A stretch of 24,165 bases of DNA from Chrysochromulina parva (taxonomy: Eukaryota > Haptophyta > Prymnesiales > Chrysochromulinaceae): contig PJAB01000547.1 in assembly GCA_002887195.1 (NCBI GenBank), forward strand, positions 1-24,165, read 5' to 3'. A program made the translations under genes and the position numbers. Within the stretch, counting starts at the first letter, position 1. The number at the start of each line of letters is the position of its first letter. Below are positions 1-9,700 of the stretch, one piece after another. The notes under the pieces are model-generated. The model was given only the letters and a program-made list of their open reading frames with translations, ran no database searches and was not told the DNA's origin.

Positions 1-639
1 GCGGAGGTGTCTCGAAGGTGCCACGCCAAAGTAGGTCACCATGTTCTTCGGCGCGTCGTGCCACACATGGTATGCAGGCGTGGCGTCGATTGCGATCGAT
101 GGCGCCGAAGTCCGGCGAGGGCACTGTGGCCAGATCCTATCATAAAAGTGCCGACCTCTTCGCCACATGTTGGGATCACCGAAGAAGTCCTTCTCCTTGC
201 GAGAGATGTCGCCCTTGCTCGTGAGCCTGCCCGGTAGGATGGCTCGGCCCGTTGCATCTACGAGATGCGACCACAACGATGTCGAGCCTGCCTTGACGCT
301 GCCGATGATGAAGAGGGACGGCAGCAATGCATTCCAGTGTGATAGCGACCCCTTTCGGCTTCGACCTTGAGCGATCCCACAGAAGTGCTCAAAGGGCTCG
401 ACGGGACTCTGCTCGTGTGAGCAGAGTGCAAAATTTGGATGGTGTCGTATGAAGACGCTCTTGCTGCTATTCTTGAGGTCTGGATCAAGTGCTACGAAAG
501 ATTTGAGCAGCAAGTTCCAGCGTTCGTGGTCTGTCTCTGCATCCAAGGCGGCAACGCGAACCCTCATTTCGGCTATGTCGGCCGACCATTGGCGCTCCTT
601 GGCCTCGTCAAAACGTTGCGAGGAGGAGCCTATACCCAT
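1..639 (-). CDS. Carbohydrate-type sulfotransferase, 5' part (runs off left edge)
   Basis: Open minus-strand frame of 213 codons continuing past base 1. The ATG at 637-639 is the first in-frame Met after a TGA at 784-786. Residues 112-123 (IGSVKAGSTSLW) resemble the 5'-phosphosulfate-binding loop of PAPS-dependent sulfotransferases. Residues 147-153 (RKEKDFF), a Trp/Gly/Tyr stretch ending in RIWPQCP, and IDATPAY (184-190) follow the order of heparan/carbohydrate sulfotransferases (KExxFFD ... GxxWY ... ATPxY). Such enzymes move sulfate from PAPS to sugars, usually in the Golgi. The visible N-terminus is charged, with no clear signal anchor, so a further 5' exon or another location is possible. 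The 3'-phosphate-binding half lies outside the window. It is head-to-head with the J-domain gene. Family assignment is fairly sure; the substrate is unknown. Confidence 0.8.
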   Translation of the reverse strand, partial: MGIGSSSQRFDEAKERQWSADIAEMRVRVAALDAETDHERWNLLLKSFVALDPDLKNSSKSVFIRHHPNFALCSHEQSPVEPFEHFCGIAQGRSRKGSLSHWNALLPSLFIIGSVKAGSTSLWSHLVDATGRAILPGRLTSKGDISRKEKDFFGDPNMWRRGRHFYDRIWPQCPRRTSAPSIAIDATPAYHVWHDAPKNMVTYFGVAPSRHLR

Positions 640-976
640 GAAAGGTGGCCGCGAAGGATGCGCTCCTGCACGGCGGATGAGGGAGGCCGACACCTGGCGG
701 CCGTCCCCGGCCACGTGCGGACCCACGTGGGCCGGGCGCGATTGCGATGGCAATCTCGGTCCTTTTCGACGCCATTCGGTGTTTCATCGATGACTGATTG
801 GTGATTGAGCGGCATCACAAACACGTCGCATTCCCAAAATAGGCTCGACCTCAAAATTGTCAACATTCGTGGGGACTTGCGTGCGCGCGCGAGCGCGTTG
901 CAGCGCGATTGCGAGAGAGCACGCGTGCGAACAGAGCTTGGTCGGGCGCACTGCCGTCTCCCTCGCGCTGAAACCC
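640..976. promoter_or_regulatory. Divergent intergenic gap, presumed bidirectional promoter
   Basis: The 337 bp lie between the ATG of the minus-strand sulfotransferase and the ATG of the plus-strand J-domain gene. No convincing coding frame is seen: both flanking frames stay open for part of the gap (to 784 on minus, from 857 on plus) but contain no Met. An alternating purine/pyrimidine run (TGCGTGCGCGCGCG, 878-891) lies about 90 bp before the plus-strand ATG. No TATA box was identified. Promoter function is inferred only from gene orientation. Confidence 0.4.
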
Positions 977-3900
977 ATGGCCTCGGATGAGACCATCACA
1001 AAGATGCGTTACATCGTCGAGGTGTGGAAGCGCGAAGGTTTGAACCGCCGGCAGATGTGCCTCATGGTTCTTGGGATCAAGGGACCTTTGCAAGGGGAAG
1101 CAGACGTCAAAAAGCACTACTTCAACCTCGTGAAAGAAATTCACCCCGACAAGACGCACCACGAGCTCTCGAACACCGCCTTCCCCATCGTCAAGAGCGC
1201 TTTCGAAGAGCTCAAGAAGTCTGCGCCGCAGACTTCTCGCCCCCCCGCGAGCGGGGCTTCTCGCCCGCCCGGCACGTGCGGCACATCCAGCAGCAACGGC
1301 CACACTAGCGGCTGGGCATCTGCGAGGCCGGTGCCCAGCGGCTTCACGAACGACGCGAGCCGCCCTGGCGCCTCATACGCTGCCAAGCAAGCCACCGCCG
1401 CCGCCGCTGCACCTGCCACAGCCCCTTCCACAGCTCGGCCCGCCGCCACGGTGTCACCCGGGCTTCCGGCGCGAGAAAGGACGCAGAGCAAGAACTTCAC
1501 CGCCGGTGCGTCACCCGCTGCCGGTGCTCCGCTCGGTGCCGGCGCCAGAATGGGTGCCGGTGCGGCGCCCTCTGCCTCGAGCGCGCGTTCCGCCTCAGCG
1601 AACGTACCTCGGCAGCAGCAGCCGGTGTACGGGGCGACGAATGCGGCGGCAGCGGAGGCGTCGGCGAGGCTGCAGGAGCAGCAGCGCAAGGCGAGCCAAA
1701 ACAAGCAGGCGTCCAGAGAGGCGAACGAGCGCGAGAAGGCGGTGCGTCTGGCGGAGGCGGAGGTGGCGAGGCTACAGAAGGAATTCCTCCAAGCCCAGGC
1801 CAAGGTGGACGAGCATCGAAGGGATGAGGAGGCGCGGAAGGCTCGAGAGGAGCGCCAAAGGCAGCGCGAGTCAGCGCGCGCTCGCCAGGTCAGAGATGAG
1901 GCACCCACCGAAGCGGTAGGGGCGGTAGGGGAGGCAGAGGAGGGGCGGGCGGTGGACGAGGTAGAGGCGTCGACTGCACGCCCCGCGAAGGCTGCCCGCA
2001 TCGACTCCGACCCACCGATGGCGAAAGCGGGGTCGGACACGGTGGCAGGTGAGCTGTCAGAGGCTGACAAGGATGCGATCGTCGCCAAGTTTGACTCGAT
2101 TCGCCAGAGGGTTAGAGAGACGGGCGAGGCTCAGCGCTTCACCTTCTCAGAGGGTACACCGCAAGCGGGTTGGCACATCGACGGTCAGCCTCGCAAGAAC
2201 GGCAATAATGTGGACATGTGTGTGCGGCCGCCGGGGGGCAACAAGCTCAATTCGAGAGTGCAACTGGAGACCCTCCTCTTCAAACCTCCCCCGGCCCCCG
2301 CCCCCGCCTCTGCCCCCGCCTCTGCCCCCGCCTCTGCCCCCCCGGCCTCTGTCCCCCCCGCCCGGGCGGACGCGAGTGCCGCTCCCGCGCCGGCCGTCGC
2401 CCATGCGGGAGCGCCTCAGGGTCATCACTTGCCCGCCGCCGACTCCGCCGCCGCGTCTGCGGCGCTGCGCACGCCCACCGACGCCGAGGTAGCTTCCATC
2501 TTCAACCCATCGACGGGACTCTGCGAGTGGAAGGTTCGATGCGACCAGTGTGAGCTTACATACGGCCATGGAGCCGAGATCGTCGGCCGGCGCGTGACAG
2601 TGTACTGGGAGGAAGACAAGCGCTGGTACAACGGCACGGTGAGGGCGTATAAGCCGGCGGACGAGGCACATGTCGTCGTGTACGATGACGGCGACAAGCG
2701 CATCGAGCTTCTCCACTTTGTGCACACGCGCTGGCGCTTCCTCATCGACCCGACGAGCCCGGCGCCCAAGAGCCACGCCGACACTGGCACAGCGACGGCG
2801 ACTGCGGCCTTTGGCGGCGTGGCTGGGCGCAAGCGTACCTCCAGGCCGATCGAGGTTGTGATGTCGATGGAGGAGCTCCAACATGACGTCGAGAGGCTGC
2901 GCGACCTCTGCAACGACGCATTGCAAAAGTTGCGCACCGTGCGTGAGGCGGCGGGCGCGCCGGCGCCCGCGGGCGCGCCGGAGCAGCCAAAGGGTTCTGC
3001 CCAGTCGGTTCGGCGGGTACCATCCAGGGCGGCAGCGGCGGCGGTGGCCTCGTCGTCCAATGAGGCGGTCGACCTCACGGCTGACGATGTGGCCGATGAG
3101 GTGGCCGCGCCGCCGCCGCCGCAGAAGGACGGCGAGGAGGAGGACGACGAGGAAGAGGAGGAGGAGGTCCTGCCCATGCAGGGCGAGGCTGGGAAGGCTG
3201 TGGAGACGGCAGGAGGGACGGCAGGAGGGGCGGCAGGAGCACAGCCTCAGTCGGCGGCATCGAGCGGCCGCAGTGCTCTGGCCGTTGGCCAACGGGTGGA
3301 GGCTCGCTACATGGCGACCGAAGACCCTCGTCACAAGAAATGGTACAAGGGTACGATCTCCGCTGTGTATCCTGATGGCTGCACCTTCGACATCAACTAC
3401 GACGACGGCGATTCGGAGCAGGGCGTTGCAGGCAAGCACGTTCGGCCACTCGAGACGGGGCGTGCCGCCGCGACCGCTGTGACGGCCGGGCCAGAGTCCG
3501 CCGGCCTAGCGGCACGAAGGGCGGAGGGCGTGCAGCTGCGGCGGAGCGCGCCCCTCTCGCTCGTCGGCCGGCTCTTGAACGTGCAGATGCGCGAGGATTC
3601 TGCATGGAAGGTGGCCCGTGTGGAGAAGTACATCGAGGGCACCGACCGCTTCATCACCCGCTTCGGCCCGCCGTTCCTGGCAAACAATGTACCTTATGCT
3701 CTTCACACTGATGACCTCTGATGACCATTCATGACCCTTGGTTGCATCCCTCCTCAGGTACCTTATGCTCTCCACCCGCCATCCAATACCCTTCGGTATG
3801 ATGAGCCCGAGTTGCCGCCAGACGATATTCTCGACTGGGTCCTCTGTCCTCAGACGTTGGAGCGAGCTCAGGCCGCCGAGTCTGCGGCCGCGCCGCCTGC

Positions 3901-6232
3901 GGCGACAGAGCCGATGGTGGAGGACGAGGCCACTCGGGGGATATCTCGGGGGATATCTCGGGGGATATCTCGGGCGGCAGAGCCGATGGAGGTGGACGAG
4001 GCCACTCGGGCCACTGGGGCCACTGGGGCCACTGGGGCCGACAACATAGCCTCTGCCGAGGACGACGACGAGGTGTTGCTTTCGGAGGCGGTCACGGGTA
4101 TCCACGGGGAAGGCACCGACGGCGCCGCCAAGCCGCCTGCGGCGGAGGTGGCGACGCCCAAGGCGGTGACGGCAGCATCGGCAGCGGCAGCATCGGCAGC
4201 GGCGGCAGCGGCAGCTGCCGAGGCAATGGCGGAGGGCGTGCTGTGCGGTGGTACAGAGGTCTCGGAGGGCCCGCTCGACTTTGGGAACTTTCCTCCCTTT
4301 GGCACCTTTCCTCCTGGGGGCCTCACGCCCGTTGCGTCGCCCGCTTCGTCGCCCGCTGTGCCATTCATGTCGCCGCACGTATCTGCATCGCCTCACACGG
4401 CGGCGGCGGTATCGCCGCACGTGCCACTTTACGTACCGGAGACGGTGGCAATCGGTCCTATTGCAGGACTTCCCGCCATCGATGCCACCCATGGCATGGT
4501 CTCCGAGGCGATGGAAGACGCCGCTGCCCAAGCCGAAGAGCAAGCGCGGATCGAGGCAGCGCGAGTGGCTACCATGGCAGAGATGATTGCCAGCAGCTTG
4601 CCACCAGGGGCCGTGAGCGTACCAGGGGCCACGATGCCCAGCTCGGGCAGCGGGAGAGCCACAGCCAGTTGGCGCTCCGCCAAGCGCAAAGCAAGCTCGC
4701 CAGAGGTGGCGCCGACGGCAGCTGAAGCGCCGTCTCGGGCATCAGCAGCGCCGGCGCAGGCGGAACAGGCGCCAGCGCAACCGTGTTGGGCATCAGCCGA
4801 GCCGCCGGTCGTGCTGCCTTCTGAGGCTGCATCGGAGGCGGCAGTGGAGGAGGTGGCGGCGGCGGCCGACTCGCGAGTGGACTCTGGAGCCAACCAAGTG
4901 CCCTCAGCCATCACCCGTTGCAGCGTGTGCGGCACGGGGAAGAAAGGGCCCAAGAACCCGAAGAGAGAGCGCGACGACTGGAAGTGCCCCGAATGCCGCC
5001 CGCCTTTGGATCCAAATGCCGAGGGAGAGGCCGAGGCCGAGGCGCGGGTGGCGGAGGCGGCAAGGAAGCAGGCAGGCGAGCCCGCGCCCTCGCCAGAGGC
5101 CAGCATGAATCATCTGCGAAGCGCAATGGGTCTGTCGATGGGTTCAGTCGTCGTGCCGAGCGTCGTGCCGAGCGCCCCTGCTCTCCCTGCTGCTGTCGCC
5201 GCTGCTGCGCCTGCTTGCTCAGCGGCTGCGCTTCGCCATGCCGTACAGCCGCCGGCGCACCGCCCTGCTGCCGCTACCACAAGCTATGCGGCCGCAGCTG
5301 CAGCCGCCAATGCCGCTGCAGCTCATGAGGCCGCAGCTGCCATCGCCGCAGCCGCTGCCGCGACCGTGACGGCCGACGGCGTATTCCCCAACGGTACCCC
5401 GAGATATACCCCGGGATCGACGGCCGGCGCGAGCTCGCGGCTGCATCGATGGCGGCTGGTGCGTGGCGAGGAGACGTGGCTCCTCTCCGCCACGCCCACG
5501 TATGAGATCGAAGACGGCATCCAACCCTACGTGCTTCAGCTGGGCGAGGAGAGGCTCACCCGCTCGTCGCTTGTCCGCCGCTTGGGCACCGGGGGCTTCG
5601 AGGCGAAGAGGCTCACGTGGGAGCACAGTGAGCATCTTGCAAAGGTCTTCGGCCCGAGGATCGTCAAGGAGGCGCGTCAGCTCTTTGACGCAGCGCACAA
5701 GGCGGCCGCGGGCCGCGCCGAGGGACAGCCGTCAGGGCTCCTCGAGGTGGTGCGCCTGCTGCTCCTGATCGAGGGCCATGTCGAGGTGGAAGCGATGCGT
5801 GCTGGGCATTGGACGACTCAAAAGCGCGAGTGCTGGCTGAAGCTGGTGCTCAAGGCGACGCGACCATCTGAGCGAGGGTTCTCTGAGCGAGGGTGCGAGG
5901 ACCTGAGCCACGGCGAGGTCGTGCTTCAGCAAATAGGCAAGTTTGCGGACGCAATCGCCGCGCTCACTCCCGCCTTTCGCGCGGGCTTCGACCACTGGAA
6001 GGAACGGCTGCAGTTCGAGGTGCAGAGGCAGGCCCAAATAAGGGATGCCCAAATTAGGGATGCCCAAGTTTGGGAGGTTCAGACGGCGAAGCGCCGCCGG
6101 AGCAGCAGCCAGATGGACGCGTCGCCAATGGAGGCGCCTGACACCTTCGATGGGACTGCGTGCCTCGGGTTGCTCGCAGAGCTGTGTGACGGCCTGGTAC
6201 ACTGGGAGGCGGACGCCGGGCAGCTCGCGTGA
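977..6232 (+). CDS. J-domain / MBD-like / double-Tudor / Cys4-finger chromatin protein (two exons)
   Basis: Exons 977-3688 and 3758-6232 join in frame to 1728 residues. ATG 977 is the first Met in the frame. Residues about 30-80 form a J-domain with HPD at 56-58, the motif that stimulates Hsp70. A coiled, Arg/Glu-rich region follows. Residues about 393-436 resemble a methyl-CpG-binding (MBD/TAM) fold (GWHIDGQPRKNG ... PPGGNKLNSRVQLETLL). Two Tudor/Agenet-like modules, each ending in YDDGD, lie near 533-590 and 767-826. A Glu/Asp run lies between them. A Cys4 finger follows (CSVC 1292-1295, CPEC 1314-1317). After an Ala-rich stretch, the C-terminal globular region (about residue 1460 on) is not recognised. 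Likely a nuclear chromatin reader that recruits Hsp70. If the intron were not real, this would be two proteins ending and starting near 3720. Domain calls are by eye; MBD is the weakest. Confidence 0.75.
3689..3757 (+). other. Predicted 69-nt spliceosomal intron (phase 0)
   Basis: GT at 3689-3690 and a pyrimidine-rich CCCTCCTCAG ending at 3757 fit GT-AG rules. Without splicing, the upstream frame stops at 3719-3721. With splicing, ...FLANN joins VPYALHPPSN... without a shift. The first 18 intron bases (GTACCTTATGCTCTTCAC) recur with one mismatch at the start of the next exon (3758-3775), beginning exactly at the splice junction. The intron interior repeats TGATGACC. No transcript data are available. 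Confidence 0.7.
3901..4009 (+). repeat. GATATCTCGGG minisatellite between 37-bp direct duplications
   Basis: A 37-bp segment at 3901-3937 recurs at 3973-4009 with three mismatches. The 35 bp between them are three copies of a 12-bp unit around GGATATCTCGGG, read as GISR repeats. The spacing of 72 bp keeps the frame. A 9-bp CCACTGGGG array, read as ATG (Ala-Thr-Gly) repeats, continues to about 4038. Confidence 0.85.
6032..6074 (+). repeat. 15-bp tandem repeat (GCCCAAATTAGGGAT type)
   Basis: Nearly three units of a 15-bp repeat encode QIRDA-type residues near the C-terminus of the J-domain protein. The central 20 bp at 6044-6063 (GATGCCCAAATTAGGGATGC) also occur, reverse-complemented, at 6372-6391 and 7294-7313. 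Confidence 0.85.
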
Positions 6233-6743
6233 GTGGAGCGGCTGCCACGTGGAGCGGCTGCTTGTCAGCATGCATGCTGCGCCGCGCTCGAGAACGCGCG
6301 TGCATACGAGGGGGAAGGGGCAGCCGTCCACCGAGGCATCGACGAGGCATCGAGCGGCTGCCATGAGCGAGGCATCCCTAATTTGGGCATCGCGAGTGGG
6401 GCCATGCATGGCAGGTCGTGAGGGATGGTCAGGGACGAGGGCACGTGGGCTCGGGTACGGGAGGCGATGGCCATGGCTGTACCCTGGCTCCTCAGAGGGC
6501 ACGTGGGGCTTGCTGGAGTCGACGGGAGGTGACCCGTGCCGGAAATCACACTCCCGAGAAAATCGTGTACGAACCCCAGATGTGTGAGGCCTGCTCGAGG
6601 TTGGTACCCATGTGCTGGACCTCCACGTGTGTTGAACCTTGATTCATGTGTTGGAGACCGGTGCGTGGACAGCTTTTCGCAGTAACCTGAAATCTTACCG
6701 GAAAGTAACGCACATGCATCCCGCACCGGACCGCCGGAGGCGC
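6233..6743. other. Convergent intergenic region between J-domain and SET genes
   Basis: The 511 bp between two converging genes hold no supported coding frame; the open frames here are short and have no recognisable domain. The region contains one copy of the dispersed 20-bp element (6372-6391). Its right end abuts an inverted repeat at the SET stop codon. It presumably holds both 3' UTRs; no polyadenylation signal is recognised. Confidence 0.5.
6372..6391 (-). repeat. Dispersed 20-bp element, intergenic copy
   Basis: GCATCCCTAATTTGGGCATC is identical to 7294-7313 and is the exact reverse complement of 6044-6063. It shares five extra bases (GCGAG) on its left with the 7294 copy, giving 25 identical bases. 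This is the only one of the three copies outside a coding region. Confidence 0.85.
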
Positions 6744-9700
6744 TCACGCACATGGTTGTGTGGAAGGATCATGTGCGTGGACTCCCGAGGGCGTCGCCCA
6801 TGGCGTCGCCGCCCTGTCCGCCGAGCTCTGCTCTGCTGCACTCGTCTGCATAGATAGTAGCCCTGCATGACTGTCTTTGAGCTCGCACGATTTGCGACGC
6901 GTGTTCGGTCCACCAAACTTTGGCTTGTCCAGGCAATTTTTGCAAGCGCCGCAGTCTGAGTCACCGGGAAACTTCGAATCTGGTTCGGGGAGATGCGCTC
7001 GCGCGTGCGCGCCGCCTCCAGGCGCGCCGCCTCCGATCCCAATCCCGCCTGGCTGGCTGCTGGGGACAGCGGCGGGTGCGCCCCCCCCACCATGGGGCTG
7101 CGCAGCCTGCTGTGCAGGTGCAACACTCGTGACGCCTCCGGCACTGAGCGCTTCAGGCTCGACTCGTCCCATCGAAGGAATGACAGCCATTAGGTCATTA
7201 GGGCAATTAGGTCCCATCGAAGGAATGACAGCCACCGGCGCGGCCGGGCAGGCCGCCGTCGGACAAGCCGCCGTTGAAGGCGCAGAAGGCGAGGCATCCC
7301 TAATTTGGGCATCCGCGGGCCATGTGACATACAAAGTGGTGCGGCAAGAGGGGCACACCAGAGAAATCGCTCCCACGCGCCCGCTACGGATCACCTCCGG
7401 CAGAGGCGCCTGAAGCAGAGTCTTGCAGTTGGTACAGCTGAATCGCAGCTGCTTCTCGAGCCTCGGCGGCTGTCCTGGCGGCGGCTGCCACGGCAGCGGC
7501 TGCCAAGGCAACGGTTGCCCTGGCGTCGGCTGCGCTGGCAACTGCTTCCCTGGCGTCGGCTGCCCTGGCAGCCCTTGGCTTGGGGCTGATGAGAGCAAGC
7601 CGGGGAGCGGAAGTCGCATCGGCACCGCAGAGCTCGAATGCCCAGCCGCCGGCCCAACCCAATGTGCGAGCGCCAGCCCCGGCGCTTGCTGCGCGAGCAT
7701 CGCACCGGCGTGAGAAGCACTCACATTCGCCGGCCCAGGTGCATTCGCTTGCGCATGTTGCGCATTCGCTCGCCCCTGCTCTTGCACGTGAGTCGCAATC
7801 CGATTCCCCCATGCCGTGCTGTACTCTGGCCCATGTGGCGGGACGTACGCTTGGCCATCTGGCGGGAGCCACGTGGGCTTCCATTGCAACGGAGCGCGCA
7901 CCGGCTCGCTGGCGGGAGCCGCCATAGAGTCCGCCATCTGCATGCAGCCTGGAGGCAGTACGCAGCATGGAGGGGGCGGTAGCACGCTCAGCGGACCACA
8001 CACGTGGTCGCCAGGCTGCGGGGCAGAGCTGAGGCAGCGACTGGCCACGACAACGGCCGATAGGACCTGTGCGCCCGGGCTCGGACGTGGCCGTTGGAGC
8101 GGCGCTTGGGTGGCGGCCGTAGGGCGAGCCGCTGAAGCTTGGGTGGCGGCCGTTTGGCTTGACGCGCGAGCCGCTTGGAAAAGACGCGCTTGCTCAACGC
8201 GCTTGCTCAAGTGAGTGATGAGTGTGCTCAGCCAACGCTCCACCTGCCGCTCCACATTCTGATCCGCTCTCAAGCGCTTCTCCTCCGCCCGACGTGTCTC
8301 GCGCTCCCTTGCCTTGGCCTCGCGGTCCTGCTTCTCCACCTCGGCAATCACCCCCCGCAGCCAGCGGGACACTTTGCTGCTCTCGGAAGGCAAGCTCGTG
8401 TCCCTGTGGGGAAGGGAGGGCGCCGTGGTGAGCACTTGCATGCTCGTGTCCGAGCTCGGCTCGGCTCGCTTGGGCTGGCTGCTGCTGCCGCCGCCGCCGC
8501 TGCTGCCGCCGCAGCCGCCGCCGCTGCTGCTGCCGCCGCCGCCGCCGCCGCCGCCGCTACTGCCGCCGCCGCCGCTGCCGCCGCTGCCGCTGCTGCCGCC
8601 GCCGCCGCTGCTGCCGATGCGGCCGTTGCGCGCGCTACGGGTACTGCTGCTGCTGCGCGTGCCGGCGGTGACCAGCTTCACCATGTGCGAGTCTAACCAT
8701 ATCCCCGTGTGCTGCCCCGTGTGCTGCCCCGTGTGCTGCCCCGTGTGCCCGGCGGCCACGGTGCTTCTGATCTCAGCGCGGCCGCCGCCCGATGCCGTTG
8801 GCAGCCTCCCCGAGTCCCTACACGCTGAGCAACGCCAGCTCGGTCGCGAGGCCGCATGGCGCTCAGCGATGCCCGCGCAGCCCACGTGCGCCCAGCGCCC
8901 ACATGCATCGCACTGGATCCAGGTGAGAGAAGTCCACTCATCCTCTTCGGTGGTATGGCACAGGCAGCAGCGCTCGCGACGGCGCGCGCTGCCCTGGGCG
9001 CTGTCATGGTGGAGTGCTCGCCATCGCTCGCGGCATTCGGAGCCGTTGCGCCCCGGCAGATGCGACGCAATCAGCATCCAATTCGATTTGGTGGCTTGGA
9101 GCAGCTTGGGCACCAGTCCATACAGCCGACGGTCCTCCTCGACATCAAACGGCACTGGCCTCGGCGGCTCCAAGGCCGAGGCGAGGTCCAGTGTCGGGTA
9201 GACTCCGCCGCTGGGCCGTCGCCGCGTGCGCGCGTCCAAGTCCTCTTCGTCGATGAGATCGGCCGTGCTCGACGGCGGGATACACGTGGGAGCGGCCGTA
9301 GCAGGCACCAGGCCCACGCCCTTCATGCGCGGCAGCGCGCCCGACGGCGGCGGCGTCACAAGCCGCTTGGAGCGCCACTCGCCCTCTGAAGGGGTGAAGC
9401 CGAGTTCATTCCAATAGCCGCTCATGCGACCGTTTTCATAGTCAATCCGGATTTCGGCCCCCGAAGGGATAGGCTCGGTGGCCACTATGTAGAGTCGAAA
9501 GCGAACGTCCCACGGGCTGCACGCGACCGACTCGCGGCGCTGGAACTCGGCGTTTGGAAGCCTCGAGTGGTTGGCAAAGGAGGCGGGGTATCGAGGGAGC
9601 GTGAGCCCAGGCATCGGGCTGTTTTCGCCATGCCCGTCGATGAAGTGCTGCGTGTTGGGCACTTGCAGTGCATAGGCACCACGTGTGAGCAGGCGTGTCG

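Noticed and set aside
857..976. Upstream extension of the J-domain protein to 857
   Set aside because: The frame there begins with TTG, not ATG, and reads low-complexity Arg/Ala; the first Met is at 977.
2147..3439. Long minus-strand open frame opposite the J-domain gene
   Set aside because: Arg-rich, no domains, mirrors the G/C-rich third positions of the plus-strand gene whose J and Tudor domains are clear.
3731..3757. Separate start of a second gene at ATG 3731
   Set aside because: The ATG lies in the predicted intron, and the splice joins both frames exactly at the repeated VPYALH; a separate gene is possible but less economical.
7189..7214. TTAGG/TTAGGG motifs as an interstitial telomere repeat
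   Set aside because: Only three irregular copies, and they lie inside the coding sequence of the SET gene as the spacer of a duplication.
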